Source of the DNA: Melastoma dodecandrum
Taxonomy: Eukaryota > Streptophyta > Magnoliopsida > Myrtales > Melastomataceae
Reading direction: 5' to 3'
Length of the DNA: 64,000 bases
Assembly (NCBI GenBank): GCA_029817715.1
Contig: JARUPY010000085.1
Location: forward strand, 1,178,001 to 1,242,000
The position numbers and the translations under genes are program-made. The notes under the pieces were generated by a model, which did no database searches, was not told where the DNA came from, and was given only the letters and a program-made list of their open reading frames with translations. Shown in pieces: positions 23,660 to 35,900 of the stretch (positions within the stretch are counted from its first letter, which is position 1; each line of letters begins with the position of its first letter).

Positions 23660-24420
23660 GTTCGGGTTGCATTCCTTAATTTTCGATTCCTTGTACCTTA
23701 TAGATTGCACGAGGAGTGAAGGTGGGGGTGAAGACATTGAGGTCTTGCTTGTTAGTTCCCAGAAAGGAGAGAAGAAGGGGATGATGTTTCCCAAGGTATA
23801 TATAACTCTCACTTCAGTTTCTATCTGATCGCTTTTGATTAATTGGTCGTTTCAGCGTGCTGTGCTAGTGGAATTGAGTTGAGTTCTTATCGTGATTTTT
23901 ACGTGGTCTTAGAGTGGTTGGGAAATCGATGAGACCATGGAGCAGGCCGCCTTGCGCGAGACCTGGGAAGAGGCTGGAGTAGTAGGCACTCTCAAGGTGA
24001 GGACCAATGATCCTGTGGGTTGAAAGCCTCATTCTTTTCGAGAGTGAAAGTGGCTGAATATGTTATTCCTTTGGTTTGGGGATCATAGGATAATTTGGGT
24101 GAGTGGTGTTATAAGAGCAAAAGCAGCAGCTCGCGCCATGATGGGCACATGTTTTCTCTACATGTCGATGAGCAGCTTGACTCGTGGCCTGAGAAGGATC
24201 TCCGAAAGAGAAGATGGATAAGCAAACGCACAACAACTCGTATTTGGTGATTCGGTGGTATGATGCTCTTTCTAATCTGGACAGGCTAATTCCTGAACAG
24301 GTGAAGGCTGCTGAAGTCAGGGAATTATGCCCGAATGGTTGGATGAGGGAAGCCTTAGACAAGTTAGTGGACAGGTTGACAAAACAGTGGGTGGGTGGAT
24401 CGGGTGCCACCCCCTTGTAG
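23660..24420 (+). pseudogene. Nudix hydrolase (NUDT4/12/13/18/21-type), decaying copy
   Basis: Exons read EDIEVLLVSSQKG..MMFPK (to 23795), GWEIDETMEQAALRETWEEAG (23913-23996), GEWCYKSKSSS..MFSLHVDEQLDSWPEKDLRKRRW (24089-24217) and VRELCPNGWMREALDKLVDRL (24301-24420). Family members hydrolyse nucleoside diphosphates linked to other groups, using the metal-binding REUxEE helix, which is intact here. Signs of decay are several. The codon before GWEIDE is Ser instead of the usual Gly. A ~22-base direct duplication (attcctt...attcctt) interrupts the CIP/YR segment near 23680, and a frame break follows PYRLHEE. The donor after RRW reads AT instead of GT. The N-terminus is not identifiable. It is probably a pseudogene. 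Confidence 0.75.
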
Positions 24421-26146
24421 AGGTCGGGCATTTCCGCATGTGCATCGGGTAGAACACGTACAGAAAGTGGTAGCAAGAGGAGTTGGGGTGGGGATGAGGT
24501 GGGGTGTTGATGATTATTTGCTTAGTCCTTTAGCATTAACAAAGTAGGAGTAGGCGAGCTGGAAATGAGGAAGAGGAAACACAAATGGCTGGAAAAAGAA
24601 AACCCAGTGATGGTGGATCATCGGTTACGGTTCTGGGTCAGAAATCATTTTTGTACAATGTACAGAGAAGTCGCTCCATTGTTTAATTCATTCAATCATT
24701 CATTACCTCCTGCTGTGTCCATTTTATCTCTGCTGTCTACATTTTTTGCTGCAAATAAAAATAGAGCCAAGATGACTGAAATCTCTGCTGTGTCCCATGA
24801 TGTTTTGATATCATGATAATCGGGGACAAAATCAAAACCAAGTGAAAGACTATTTCTTTAGCAGGGAATTAGTGTTGACAGCAGCATAGGAGAAATGTCT
24901 GAAAACAGAGCCATTCATGCTCTTGAAGGGGAAATTAGGGAACAATCACATCGAAAAATTGGGTTTTAGGCTTCAGAGGGATGTAGTCTGAGGCCCATTT
25001 ACAAACATCACTACTGGACTTGGGACTGGGACTAGGACTAGGTAATGTAATTGCATGGCCTTGTAGCTCTCTCTTCCTACACTTTCATAATATATCATAG
25101 GATAAGATTGACAAGGACATGCTGCCTCATTATTACACCGAGAAAGAGGATACCCAAAATCCAACCATATCTTTTCTTGGGGGCTATGTTCTGTTTTCTC
25201 TTATTATTATTTTTTGGTTTGGGCCCACTTGTCCTGTCCATTAAATGCTGGAATGAGTAAGATTTCAATCTTCAATTTAATCAACCTCGAGTTCTTGGAG
25301 TGTGTGTATGGAAAAATTAAAGGGGGAGGAGGCTGATGTGTGTTTTCCCAAAGTCCAAATTCAATTCTAACTGTCCTACACCCACCTAACTATTTCGCCA
25401 TAATATTTAACAATAACGAATGAGCTGCTCCACCAACAACGGGAAATAGCAAACCCCCTACCACCCCCCCCCCCCCCCATGAATTATTTCTTATGTTTTT
25501 GTCAAAAAAAAAAACCAGTTCGTCATTTGGTGTCATTTCATACAATTCGAAAAGAAATCCTTGGGATGGATGGATGCTCTTTAATGTGTATTACTTTGTT
25601 GATGTCAAAGTACAAAAAAAAAAAGAGGAAGAGACGAGAGCCGTCGAGGCAATGGACGAGGGGCACAGAGGCATGCAGTTTGAATCTTATCAAACTGCAT
25701 AACTTGTTGAAATCACGTGGATTTGATGCACCACTAACTGTTGTCAACTTAGACTGATCTGCTGGTTTTCCTCATCTGGGTCATTACACAGATCATGGGT
25801 TCTCCTCTCACAAAGACCAACAAGAAGTTTCACCCAATTGAGCAAAGTGCAAATAAGAAAGCAGCAGTAGCAACGACAACCCATTTCTCAAAAATGACAA
25901 AATAAGAGAAACAGTACAAGATTTTAATAATTTTGAATTAGCCAACCAGACAAGAAAACTTAAATGACGATTCTGCCCTCCTCCTCCTCCTTAATGGGCC
26001 ATCACAAACAAGGGCGAACGAACTTCTTCCTCTTTCAAACATACACACACACGCCAACCTCATGCAACCCAGACTCTAACACTTATCCTTCTTCTTCTTC
26101 CCCACCCTTCTACGTGAAAAAGTTCCAATCTTCACCAATACCCACA
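24421..26146. other. Intergenic DNA upstream of the LRR receptor kinase
   Basis: Includes a C13-type run near 25467-25479 and several A-runs. No gene seen. The final few hundred bases are the promoter and leader of the receptor kinase. Confidence 0.5.
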
Positions 26147-28354
26147 ATGCATCTCCCCCTATTTTTCCTCCTCCTAACCGCCGCCTCGGCCTCCGACCTC
26201 TCATCGGACCGCGCCGCTCTCCTCGCCCTTCGATCCGCCCTTGGCGGCAGGACCCTCCTCTGGAACACCACTTCTCCTTCCGTCACCCCTTGTGACTGGC
26301 CCGGCGTGCTATGTGCCTCCGATCGCGTAGTCGTCCTCCGCCTTCCCGGTTCCTCCCTCTCCGGGACCATCCCTTCAGGAATTTTCGGCAACTTGACCAT
26401 GCTCAGGACGCTGTCTCTGCGGCTCAACTCGCTCTCCGGGGTGCTACCGCCGGATCTCGGCTCTTGTGTTGGGTTGAGGAACTTGTACTTGCAGGGGAAC
26501 CGGCTTTCGGGGAGCATTCCCGAGGTATTGTTCGAGTTGAGGGACCTCGTGAGGCTGAACCTCGCGTCGAACGAGTTCTCGGGTCAGATACCAGCCGGGT
26601 TTGGTAATTTGACTAGGCTCAGGACTTTGTTCTTGGAAAACAACAAGCTTTCTGGGGTCATTCCGCCGGGGTTGAAAGGATTGAATCTCGCGCAGTTCAA
26701 CGTGTCTAATAACTTGCTTAATGGGTCTATCCCCGAGGATTTGAAGGTTTTCGATGGGACCTCGTTTTTGGGTAACGCCTTGTGTGGGAAGCCCCTTGCT
26801 TCCTGTTCTCAGGATATTGTGTTGCCTTCGCCTAGCGGCGGCAGTTCAAGCGGGGGTGAGAAAAGGAACAAGCTTTCTGGGTCTGCGGTGGCTGGAATTG
26901 CCATAGGCTGTGTTTTTGGGTTTCTGTTTCTGCTTATATTGTTTATATTTGTGTGCCGGAGAATGGGCAGGAAGAGAAGTAGGTCAGTCGATATCGAGAC
27001 ACTTAAGCAGCAGGAAATGGGGCTGCAGCATGATAAGCTCGATGGGGCTGCTGAGGTCGGAAGATACGCCGGTAATGGGTACTCGGTTGCCACTGCAGCA
27101 GCTGCTGCAATGGTTGGTAATGGTAAAGGAGAGGTCAATGGCAGTGTTGAGGGAAGGAGGTTGGTGTTTTTTGGGAAGTCGGTGAAAGTTTTTGGCCTGG
27201 AGGACTTGTTGAGAGCTTCTGCTGAGGTTTTGGGTAAAGGGACCTTCGGGACTGCTTACAAGGCTGTTCTGGAGGGAGGGAATATGGTGGCCGTGAAGAG
27301 GCTGAAGGATGTTAACATTTCCGCGGCCGAGTTTAGGCAGAAGATTGAGGGTGTTGGGGCAATGGATCATGAGAATCTGGTGCCTTTGAGGGCTTATTAT
27401 TATAACAATGATGAGAAACTTCTGGTTTATGATTACATGCCCATGGGGAGCCTGTCTGCCCTGTTACATGGTGAGATTATCGAGTTTCTGGCTTCTGCTG
27501 AATTTGGACAATGTCATCTGGTGCTATATGTTTGTGATTTTTGTTTATGCACGTGCATAAGAATCATCCTATTTGTCTTCGACGACCCATTGCATCTGGG
27601 TTGCACTTAGCATTTGATTGCCTGATATTCTTCAATGATTCATAGTATTAAAACATGCAGTCCTTTGTGCATAATAACTTATCACTCGAATGAGGGGCAC
27701 CATTGTTAATTTCTGGCAACTCGTGTCCTTGTGGCAGGAAATAAGGGAGCCAGGAGGACTCCGTTGAATTGGGAAATGAGATCAAGCATTGCTCTTGGAG
27801 CTGCCCGCGGCATCGAGTATCTTCATTTCCAGGGTCCTAATGTCTCCCACGGAAACATCAAGTCGTCCAACATTCTCCTTACCAAATCATACGAAGCTCG
27901 TGTCTCTGACTTTGGTCTCGCCCACCTTGTTGGCCCTCCCTCCTCTCCAACACGTGTTGCTGGTTACCGAGCCCCGGAGGTCACTGATCCTCAGAGGGAG
28001 TCTCAGCAGGCGGACGTCTACAGCTTTGGTGTCTTGCTCCTGGAGCTTCTGACAGGGAAGGCCCCAATGAACTCTCTCCTGAACGAAGAAGGAGTAGACC
28101 TTCCAAGGTGGGTGCAGTCTGTGGTACGGGAGGAATGGACCTCAGAGGTCTTCGATCTCGAGCTCCTTAGGTACCAGGACGTCGAGGAGCAGATGGTTGA
28201 GCTACTCCAGCTTGCAATCGATTGTGCGGCCCAGTATCCAGATCAGCGTCCCTCGATGTCAGAAGTAATGAGGCGTATAGAAGGGCTATGCCGTTATAGC
28301 TCGCATGAAAATACCGAGGACCCAGATCAGATCAACCACGCAGTGGATTTATAG
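26147..28354 (+). CDS. LRR receptor-like pseudokinase, RLK902/RKL1 type (LRR-III)
   Basis: Two exons (26147-27470, 27738-28354) join in frame to 646 residues. In order they give: a signal peptide (LPLFFLLLTAASA); an N-terminal LRR cap with PCDWPGVLC; about five LRRs (LSGTIPSGIFGNL onward); a glycine/serine-rich juxtamembrane stretch; one membrane span at ~247-272 (AGIAIGCVFGFLFLLILFIFVC); and a kinase-like domain from ~350. The Gly loop GKGTFGTAYKA and the Lys of VAVKRL are present, and DFG is kept. The catalytic loop, however, reads HGNIKSSN instead of HRDLKxxN, so it lacks the catalytic Asp, as is typical of this subfamily. RLK902 and RKL1 act at the plasma membrane; RLK902 has been linked to immune signalling. 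The ATG chosen gives a proper signal peptide; the frame is open further upstream. Confidence 0.93.
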
Positions 28355-29336
28355 TGAACTGGTCAGCCCCAGTGTTTGCAATTGAAGTGTTATCTTTTAT
28401 CATTATTATTATTATTATTACATCCTTAGGAGAGAAGGAAAACTTTGTCGTGTCCATGGTTGATTTTCTTTGTTCTGGGACTTCGCCAAAACTTCCCCCC
28501 ATTACTCGCTCCATTTTGCTGTAAGGTTGTTGGGCTTGGCTCCTTTTTTTCTCCTCTTGCTTTAGTTTTATGATTATTCTTTAAAAAGGTGGGTTAGACG
28601 TTAGAAATATCGCAGTTGTTGCGGTTGTTGTAATGATGACTCTCTAACCTTTGTTTTGCTTTTGGCTCTTTAATAATTTTATTGCAGCCTTCCGTTATTC
28701 TATCCATCTGTCCTAAAGTAGCTTCAGTTTTTCTTCTGGTAAGAAGAATCCACTGGAGTTACCATGTTTTTTCAGATTCTCGATGATGGAGACAGGTCAG
28801 CTTGTAATAGAGAGTAATATTTGTCCAGTCCAGTGACAACTTCACGTTCATGTCTTATACACCAAATCTAATGCCTTGGGGTCCCCCATGGTTCTCGACA
28901 GCAGCGGCCCGCGAAACGATCGAACTGGGTTGGTGGCCGTAAGAGGTTGTCTTTCGGGTTAGCTGTGCTGAGTTGATAGTGTGTGGTCCAAGAGAGGAGT
29001 AAATAAATTTTGATGGGTCGCTACAACCATGTTGTGGGCAGCTTTCTTTACATGATACAAGAGTTCGTAATATGGTTCCAATGGTTGGGTACGTTTCTCC
29101 TTTTAACATTTTTTAAGGACAAAGAAAATCAATCCCTAACTCATACTCGTGGAATTGAAAAATCATGTATTAAATAAGAATAATTTCTTACTCTCCATAA
29201 CTTAATTTAATTTCTCACTCCACTGGCCCACCAAGGCCCAGTAAGTGGGGCATGCGCTCACGCCTGTACCTCCACACGCCGGCCGATTGGCGAAGCGACG
29301 GCCGAACGCGATCGATCAGACAAATAGGAAGTCCCG
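28355..29336. other. 3' flank of receptor kinase and intergenic DNA
   Basis: Contains an (ATT)n run near 28402-28420. No gene seen. Confidence 0.5.
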
Positions 29337-29900
29337 GTGAGGCGGTGGAGGGTGTATTATAGGGTTCCGGAGGCCAAGGTTGTCGCTGCCGGGACAGTTC
29401 TTCTGGATAGGATCCAGAGAAAGAGATGCTCTCCGTGGGTGATCGACAACCACCTGCTTGATTTACAGAATGATCGAGGAAAGAAAGGTAGTGACGAGGA
29501 AGTGCTGACATTGCTGAGGAGGTTACTGCAGAAAAGTTTGGTTCCTGACACAGTCGAATGCTCACTGATTACTTTTTCTAAATTGAAGACGGGCGGCATA
29601 GAGTCGGCAAATGATCCTCAATGCACAGATGATCAGCAGAGGTTTCGACCTGAACGCTTCCCTATACACCAAATTCATCAGAGCTCATTGTTGATGTGGC
29701 GGATACGAGGAAGCGAACAGGCTGATGCTAGAAATGCAAAATTTAGGCCTCAGGCCGTATGCCGAGAGGCATGAATCTATCATTGAAGGCTCTGCAGAAG
29801 CCGGAAGAGTCGAAAACGGCTTACTTAACTGTCGTGGAATGCTGGATGTGAGACTGATCCTCCGTGGGAGGATGTTGCTGCTTGAAAGAAAGAGATGATC
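29337..29900 (+). pseudogene. PPR protein relic
   Basis: Short, frame-broken pieces of a P-class PPR protein are present. They are TLLRRLLQKSLVPDTVECS (around 29510-29560), LEMQNLGLRPYAERHESIIEG followed by SAEAGRVENGLLNCRGMLDV (around 29720-29850). At least two frame changes are needed to read them in order and the body of the gene is missing. It is unrelated in position to the PPR at the left edge. Confidence 0.65.
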
Positions 29901-30030
29901 AGATTGTTAGAAAGACAACAATAGCAAACCCCTTTGGACATATCAAGAGGTAAACTTGCCATGTATTTTGAGAAATTTTGTTTCATTTACTTACTCTTTT
30001 TATAATTTTCAAAGTTTTTGTTTTCTATAG

Positions 30031-30612
30031 GCAAAATATCAATTTATGTCCTCGACTTTAAACCAACTTTCTGTTTTGTCCTTAACTTAGTTTGTTATAT
30101 AATTTTGTCACCAACTTTTGTTTTTATTTTAATTTTGGCCAATCATGAATTTCTTCTAGCGAAAGCCAAACAAGGCCTTAATAGACAATTTTCATTTATC
30201 GACTAAAACGAAAAAAGATTTTAAAAAATAGGAAATAATATTGAAACCTTTCATTTGTTTTTTTATTATAAAATTTTGATGAACAAATCAAGTGAATTGG
30301 AAGCCGAAGTTAACGATAGTTGCTAATATTGTCAAAAAATATGAAAAATCGATGAATGTCGGATGATGTTCTATTAGGAGGCGACTATTACGGATAAAGT
30401 GGATTATGAGAAGAATGAATGAGACGTCAAAACTCCACTATTATAGGACACATGTTAGACTATATTAAGGCCTTGTTTGGCTTTCGCTAGAAGAAATTCA
30501 TGATTGATCAGAATAGAAATAAAAACAAAAGTTGGTGATAAAATTATATAACAAACTAAGTTAATTATAAAATAGAAAGTTGGCTTATAGTTGAGGCCAT
30601 AAGCATATTTTT
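30031..30612. mobile_element. Foldback / MITE-like element with ~145-base inverted arms
   Basis: The left arm (30031-30180) and right arm (30470-30612) are long imperfect inverted repeats. ACTTAGTTTGTTATATAA, CACCAACTTTTGTTTTTATTT and CATGAATTTCTTCTAGCGAAAG in the left arm recur in reverse complement in the right. About 290 bases of non-coding DNA lie between. A possible target duplication, gttttct, flanks it (30020-30026 and 30614-30620) but is not flush with the arm ends. It encodes nothing, so it is non-autonomous. A degenerate relative lies at 17820-18200. Confidence 0.7.
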
Positions 30613-30743
30613 CGTTTTCTTTATTTTCCAGACAACTGGCTCACCCGGTCACCGGTAGCTTATCTACACAAACGTTTGGGACGGACTTCTTCTTCCTCTG
30701 TTTCGGCGTCGAAGGCCAGCCCCCTGTCAACCAAAGTACGAGG

Positions 30744-32070
30744 ATGGCCTCTGTTCCCCAGGGAACGACGAGCTCATGGATCTCCTCCAAGGAAGCCGCA
30801 GCACCATCGGTGGTTCCTTTGTTGGGTTCTCCGGGGCTCCGTTTCCTGGGGGTGAATTCGAAGTCGATCGATTGCAAGATGCTTGAAGGTGAGTTTAGTT
30901 TTAGTCGAGTCTAGGCCCGAGTCGAGTCTGAGTAAATCGAGAAGTCGCCGCCCATTATCTGTGATGTTTTTTCTCGGACCAACGTTGCCAAGGGACAGGT
31001 TGGGGACAGTTCAGCTGTAGGAGCTCCGGTCGAATCCGGAAGAACCACAAAATTTTTCTCTGCCTTTCCCTCTTGCTGGGACAACGATAGGATTTTTATG
31101 TAAGAAGTTCCCGGCCTTTTTCCTTTCAGGTAGATTTGTTTCTTCAAGGAGCTCCGATGGAATCGGAAAACGCATGTGCTCCTTGAGGAGGAGCTTCGTA
31201 CGCGAGAGAAGACTGTTAGCAATCACAAACAGCAGTCCTTCAAACTCCGGTAGCACCTCTGAGGAATCTTCTGATAAGGAGAAGGTTCGTTTGTGTAGTC
31301 TGGTTTCTTGTTACCACGTGATGGCACTCTTCAAAACTTGGCTGCAATGAATATGTAAAATCGGGCAGACTGGTGCTTCTGGACATAAGTAATGAGGTTT
31401 GTGGACGGGAACTGTGATACAAATTCTTGTAATAGACACAGACTCTGGTATTTATGATTTGTACCTTTGCTCTTCGTGGCAACAACCTGAACTCTCACTC
31501 TGCAATGTTCTGCAGACGCCTTTTGGTTACACGAGGAAGGATGTTTTGCTCATTGGACTTGGAGTCACCGTTCTTGGGGTTGGCTTGAAAAGTGGATTGG
31601 AGGTAATTTGTTCCCAGTTTTCTGTTCTTCAACTTGCCAATTTCACTAGAATTAGATATGTTTTCTGGGCTTAATTCGATATCTGGATGCGCTGACTGCC
31701 ATTTGTGGTCATTCCTTGTGCAGTTTGCAGGAGTTGATCCATTACAGGCAGGGAATGTCGTTCAGTTAGTCCTGGTCCTGGGACTGACTGTCGGGTGGAT
31801 ATCAACTTACATATTCAGGGTCTCGAACAAGGAGATGACGTATGCTCAACAGCTACGAGACTATGAATACAAGGTCATGGAGGTAATGTCAGCGAAAAAC
31901 ATCGACGCTTTGACATTGTTCTGAAACGCTCTTGTCTAATTGAACGAACCGGTTGTTTATTTCTTTCTTTTTTTTTGGGAAAGCAGAAGCGGATAGAAAG
32001 CCTGACAGAAGCTGAGCTTCAGGACCTGCTCGAACAGGTCGAAGAAGAGAAGAAGACTCTCGGCCAGTGA
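30744..32070 (+). CDS. DAC: DAC: thylakoid protein for cytochrome b6f accumulation (DUF3007)
   Basis: Five exons (30744-30888, 31130-31284, 31516-31602, 31724-31882, 31987-32070) join in frame to 209 residues. The first ~75 residues are Ser/Arg-rich, like a chloroplast transit peptide. The core TPFGYTRKDVLLIGLGVTVL, with a first membrane span, is followed by a second span (VVQLVLVLGLTVGWISTYIF). Then come RVSNKEMTYAQQLRDYEYKVM and a charged tail. This is the DUF3007 arrangement conserved from cyanobacteria to plants. The Arabidopsis member DAC sits in the thylakoid membrane and is needed for normal cytochrome b6f levels. No catalytic motif is visible; an assembly or stability role is expected. 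Confidence 0.9.
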
Positions 32071-32977
32071 GGAACATGTTTAGTTGGAATCTTCGTCGAT
32101 GTGATTAATTAGGAGTACCCAATTAGGAAGAAAGAAATGACAACGAAATGAGAACTCCGTAAATTTTAACCATCCCTGGGAAAGTGATTGATTACGGTAT
32201 GTATAAAAAGGGAATGTTTACATGATAAACATCATTTTGGGCATTGCGTATTGGGCTTCGAAGGTATTCGTGATCGATGATGCGTCGACGGTGTTCAACA
32301 TCGATGTTGTGTCAAAGATGATCATCAAGGCATAAAAGGCAGCACTTCCTCGGGAGTTTATCGATGTTTTGAAGTTTGACAGTGAAGTTCGTCGATAATG
32401 GAGTCGAAGATGAGATTATTTCAGCAGTTGGTCGATAGTTAGTGTTAGAGTAATTAACACATTTTTAATGTGTTTCGGTCGATGATTATTTAGATTATGT
32501 CTATAAATAAGTCGTCATTGGTCAATTGTAAACAATAGACAATTATTCTATGACCTGAAAGGACTGCTTGGTTGTCAGATATCGTGTTAAGTGTTGTAAA
32601 ATGGCTATAAGTATTCTTTCCCCAGTGAAAGCTTTTAACTAATTTTTTTCCTTTTACATTATTAGCGATTACAATACATTCAACACTTTAGTCCCCGCTA
32701 TATTGCGACGTGTTCCGTATGCAAACACGAATTACCAGGCAGAATCCAACATCATTCCTCATTGCAAAAAAAACCAGCATAGCAAGTCCAGAGATAGGGA
32801 AGATCGCACAAACTTAACGGGACAAGAATCAACAAAGGTTGGACAGACTGGCCTCCCAGTAACAAAGAAACTGGAAAAGGAAAAAAACTGTGATCTTGAT
32901 TTAACAAACAAACACTAGTGCAGCCAACCCAACAGATAGGTTCAGACGGTCATTAGCGAAGACAGCTGTTTTCTTGA
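32071..32977. other. Intergenic DNA between DAC and the TIR-NBS-LRR gene
   Basis: Contains several repeats of the word tcgatg/tcgat around 32270-32480. No gene seen. Confidence 0.5.
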
Positions 32978-35900
32978 TCAACTCAGCTCCTGCCCCTGCT
33001 CCACGAATGTTCTGCCCGACAACTCTGGCACTCGCTGCAGTGACTTGCATCCAGAAATGTCCAAATACCGCAATCCTGTTAAGTTCTCCAGCCCAGTGAG
33101 GTCGGTCAGATCCTTGCAGTCTTGTAGAGCCAAATGTTCTAAGCACTTTATGGGCGAGAAATCCGGTAGCTTCTTGATTGCCCTACATCCCGAGAAATCC
33201 AGATGCTTCAAGGATCTCAGTTCTCCGAGGCCCGGGATCTCCTCTATCAAATCATAGCCTTGTGCTCTCAGTTCCTCCAGATTCTTCAGCCTGGTGAGAT
33301 CAGGTATGCTCCGCAAAGACTTGCATCCGGAAATGTCAAGCCCTCGAAGGGATACTAGCCGGCTCACTCCTTTGATATCACAAAGCCTCTCGCAGTTCCT
33401 AATGTTTAGGTTTTTCAATGTTTTCAGATACGAGATGTCAGAGAGCTCTTCGATTAACTTGCAGTCTTTCAAGTTAAGGTACTGCAAGTTCTCCAAGCAA
33501 TCCAGACCTTGAATCTCCACCAGTTTCTTGCAACCTGGTGCAAACAAATCCTTCAGGTTTTTCAGCCTCGAGAGATTCGGCAGACTCTCCAGCGACTCAC
33601 ATCCGGCCATCAGCAACAGTGTCAGGTGTTCCAAATTTTCAACTCCTTCCAGCGTACGTAAATTTCTACACCCAGAAACACCCAACGTCATCAGCGATTC
33701 GAGCTTTCCCAGGCCACTGATTTCCAATAGCTCAGGACACTCACTCAGCTTCAACTCCAACAAGTGCTTCAGATTCGAAAAGTCGGGCAAAGTTCTTAGC
33801 ATAGGACATTGCCTTACATGAAGCTTCAACAAACTCGTGGGGAGATCCGGCAAGCACATTAGTTTCTTACAGAGATCCATCCTCAGTTCCTTGAGGCGCG
33901 AAAGGGCACACATACCAGGGGGTAGCTCGCTGATCCCTACATCCATCATTAAAATGAATTTCAATTCAGTTAAGGTCCCCATATCCTCAGGAATGATATC
34001 TGCCGAGTGATATGACAGTTTCTGAAGTTTCCCAAGATTGCCAATGAACCAGGGTTTATCATCTGTCCGGAAGCAGTCGGAGAAGCACAGCTCTCGTAAA
34101 TTGCCTAACAGAGCAAAGCTTGGGAAATTCTTGACCCTTATTGATGAACAGGTAAAACGAAAATTCGTCAATCCGGGAGGGAGCTCTGGGAGCGATTGAA
34201 GCTTACTGCAATTCCATAGATCAAGGTTCTGAAGATGAACTAGCTTACTGATACTTCTGGGCAAAGCTGAAATGCCCGTGCGTGTCAAAATGAGGATTGT
34301 TAGCATCGTCAATTGCCCTATTTCGAAAGGAATCTCACCCTCTAGAGAAACGCACAACCCGGCATCAATCTCCTCGAGCTTCCTCAGCTTTCCGACAGCA
34401 GTAGGCATCTTCCTTAGGGAACTGCTTTCCAAGCGGAGAACCTTCAAGTATTGCAGCAGACCAATGGAATCAGGCAGTTCCATGATGTCAGTGTTTGACA
34501 AGTCCAGCTTGGTTAAAGAGTGCAGATTACCGATAGAGTCCGGAATACATTTCAGGGACACACATCCCCACAGGGAAAGAGAACTAAGTTTTACAAGCAA
34601 ACCTACTGATTCGGGGAGTTCCACGAGCCCAGCACATCCGAATAGCTCAAGCTTTGACAAAGCAGCGAGGTGACTTATGGTGTTTGGGATTTCAGCCAGT
34701 AGTTTACAGGAAGCGGCAGTAAGAGTTTCGAGCCTCTTCATGGAGCCTCTAGAGACAGGGAGGGCTCGTATGGATGTGCCGTCTATGAGAAGTTCTCGAA
34801 GTTCTTCCATAATGCCCATTTCAACCGGCAATTCCTTGAGCTTCTTACAGTTTCTAATATTCAAGGAAACAAGGTTCCCCAAATCTGCAATGGAAGGGTG
34901 CACCTGTTCAAGATTCTCGCACCTTTCGAGAATCAAATATTCTAGAGTGAGAAAGCCGGAGAAGTCTGGTGTGGCCATTAGATGATTGCAGCTCCGGAGA
35001 TTCAGAACTTTCAGGTTGTTTGTCGACTGAAAAGGAGGCAAGAACGTCATAAATGTAAAAATGGGAGATCAAAATAAGGGGATTTTAGGAATGATATAAT
35101 TGGAAGCTACCTTTATTTGCAACCATCCATCCCAGGATTCCGTAACTGCACTCTCCGAAAAATCGAGTATGACCAATCTCTTCAGGTGAAAATTTGTCGC
35201 CATGATGTTTGGCTGGAAATCCCTCCAGTTAAGCCATCTTAGTTCTGGAAGGAGGTACTTGAAATCTCCCCTGAGATTGGAATGATTCAAATGCAGGAAC
35301 CTTACGTGCGACAGTTCTTCAAAGTGTTCGTTGGTGAAACAGGACCCTTCTGGTTCGGCAGAAAGATCAAGACGGAGCGCTTGAATCTTTGCAGTTCCCT
35401 TCTTTCGCTCGACCACGCTCAATGCTTCCTCTGGATTCCACAGCCTACTCCGCTTCCTAGGCTCTAAGTAGTTCTCTTGACGAACGATATCCCTCCCAAG
35501 ATCCCTCAACTGGTCATGCATCCTTAGATCGTGATTCTCCCCGATTTTTACCAATGACATCAGGCTGAGAACTTCAATCCCCCTCCCAGGGAAAAACTCA
35601 CAGTCATCCCACATATATGCAGCGATTCTTTCATCTGATCCAATCAAGAAGCAAGCAATATCAAGAAATATCTGCTTTTCCTCATACTCCAATGCTTCGT
35701 AGCTTATTCTGAGCTTCTCCCGCACCTTTTTCTCCGGAACTTTATTTAACTTCTTTACTGTATCAACCCACACTGCTTTGCGCTTGCCATACAAGAAAGA
35801 CCCAACAACTTCCAGGGTCAAAGGGAGTCCACCCGTGGCAGATACAATATCATTTGACAGAACACTAAACTCTGCCAATGGCGAGTCTCTTCGGAAAGCA

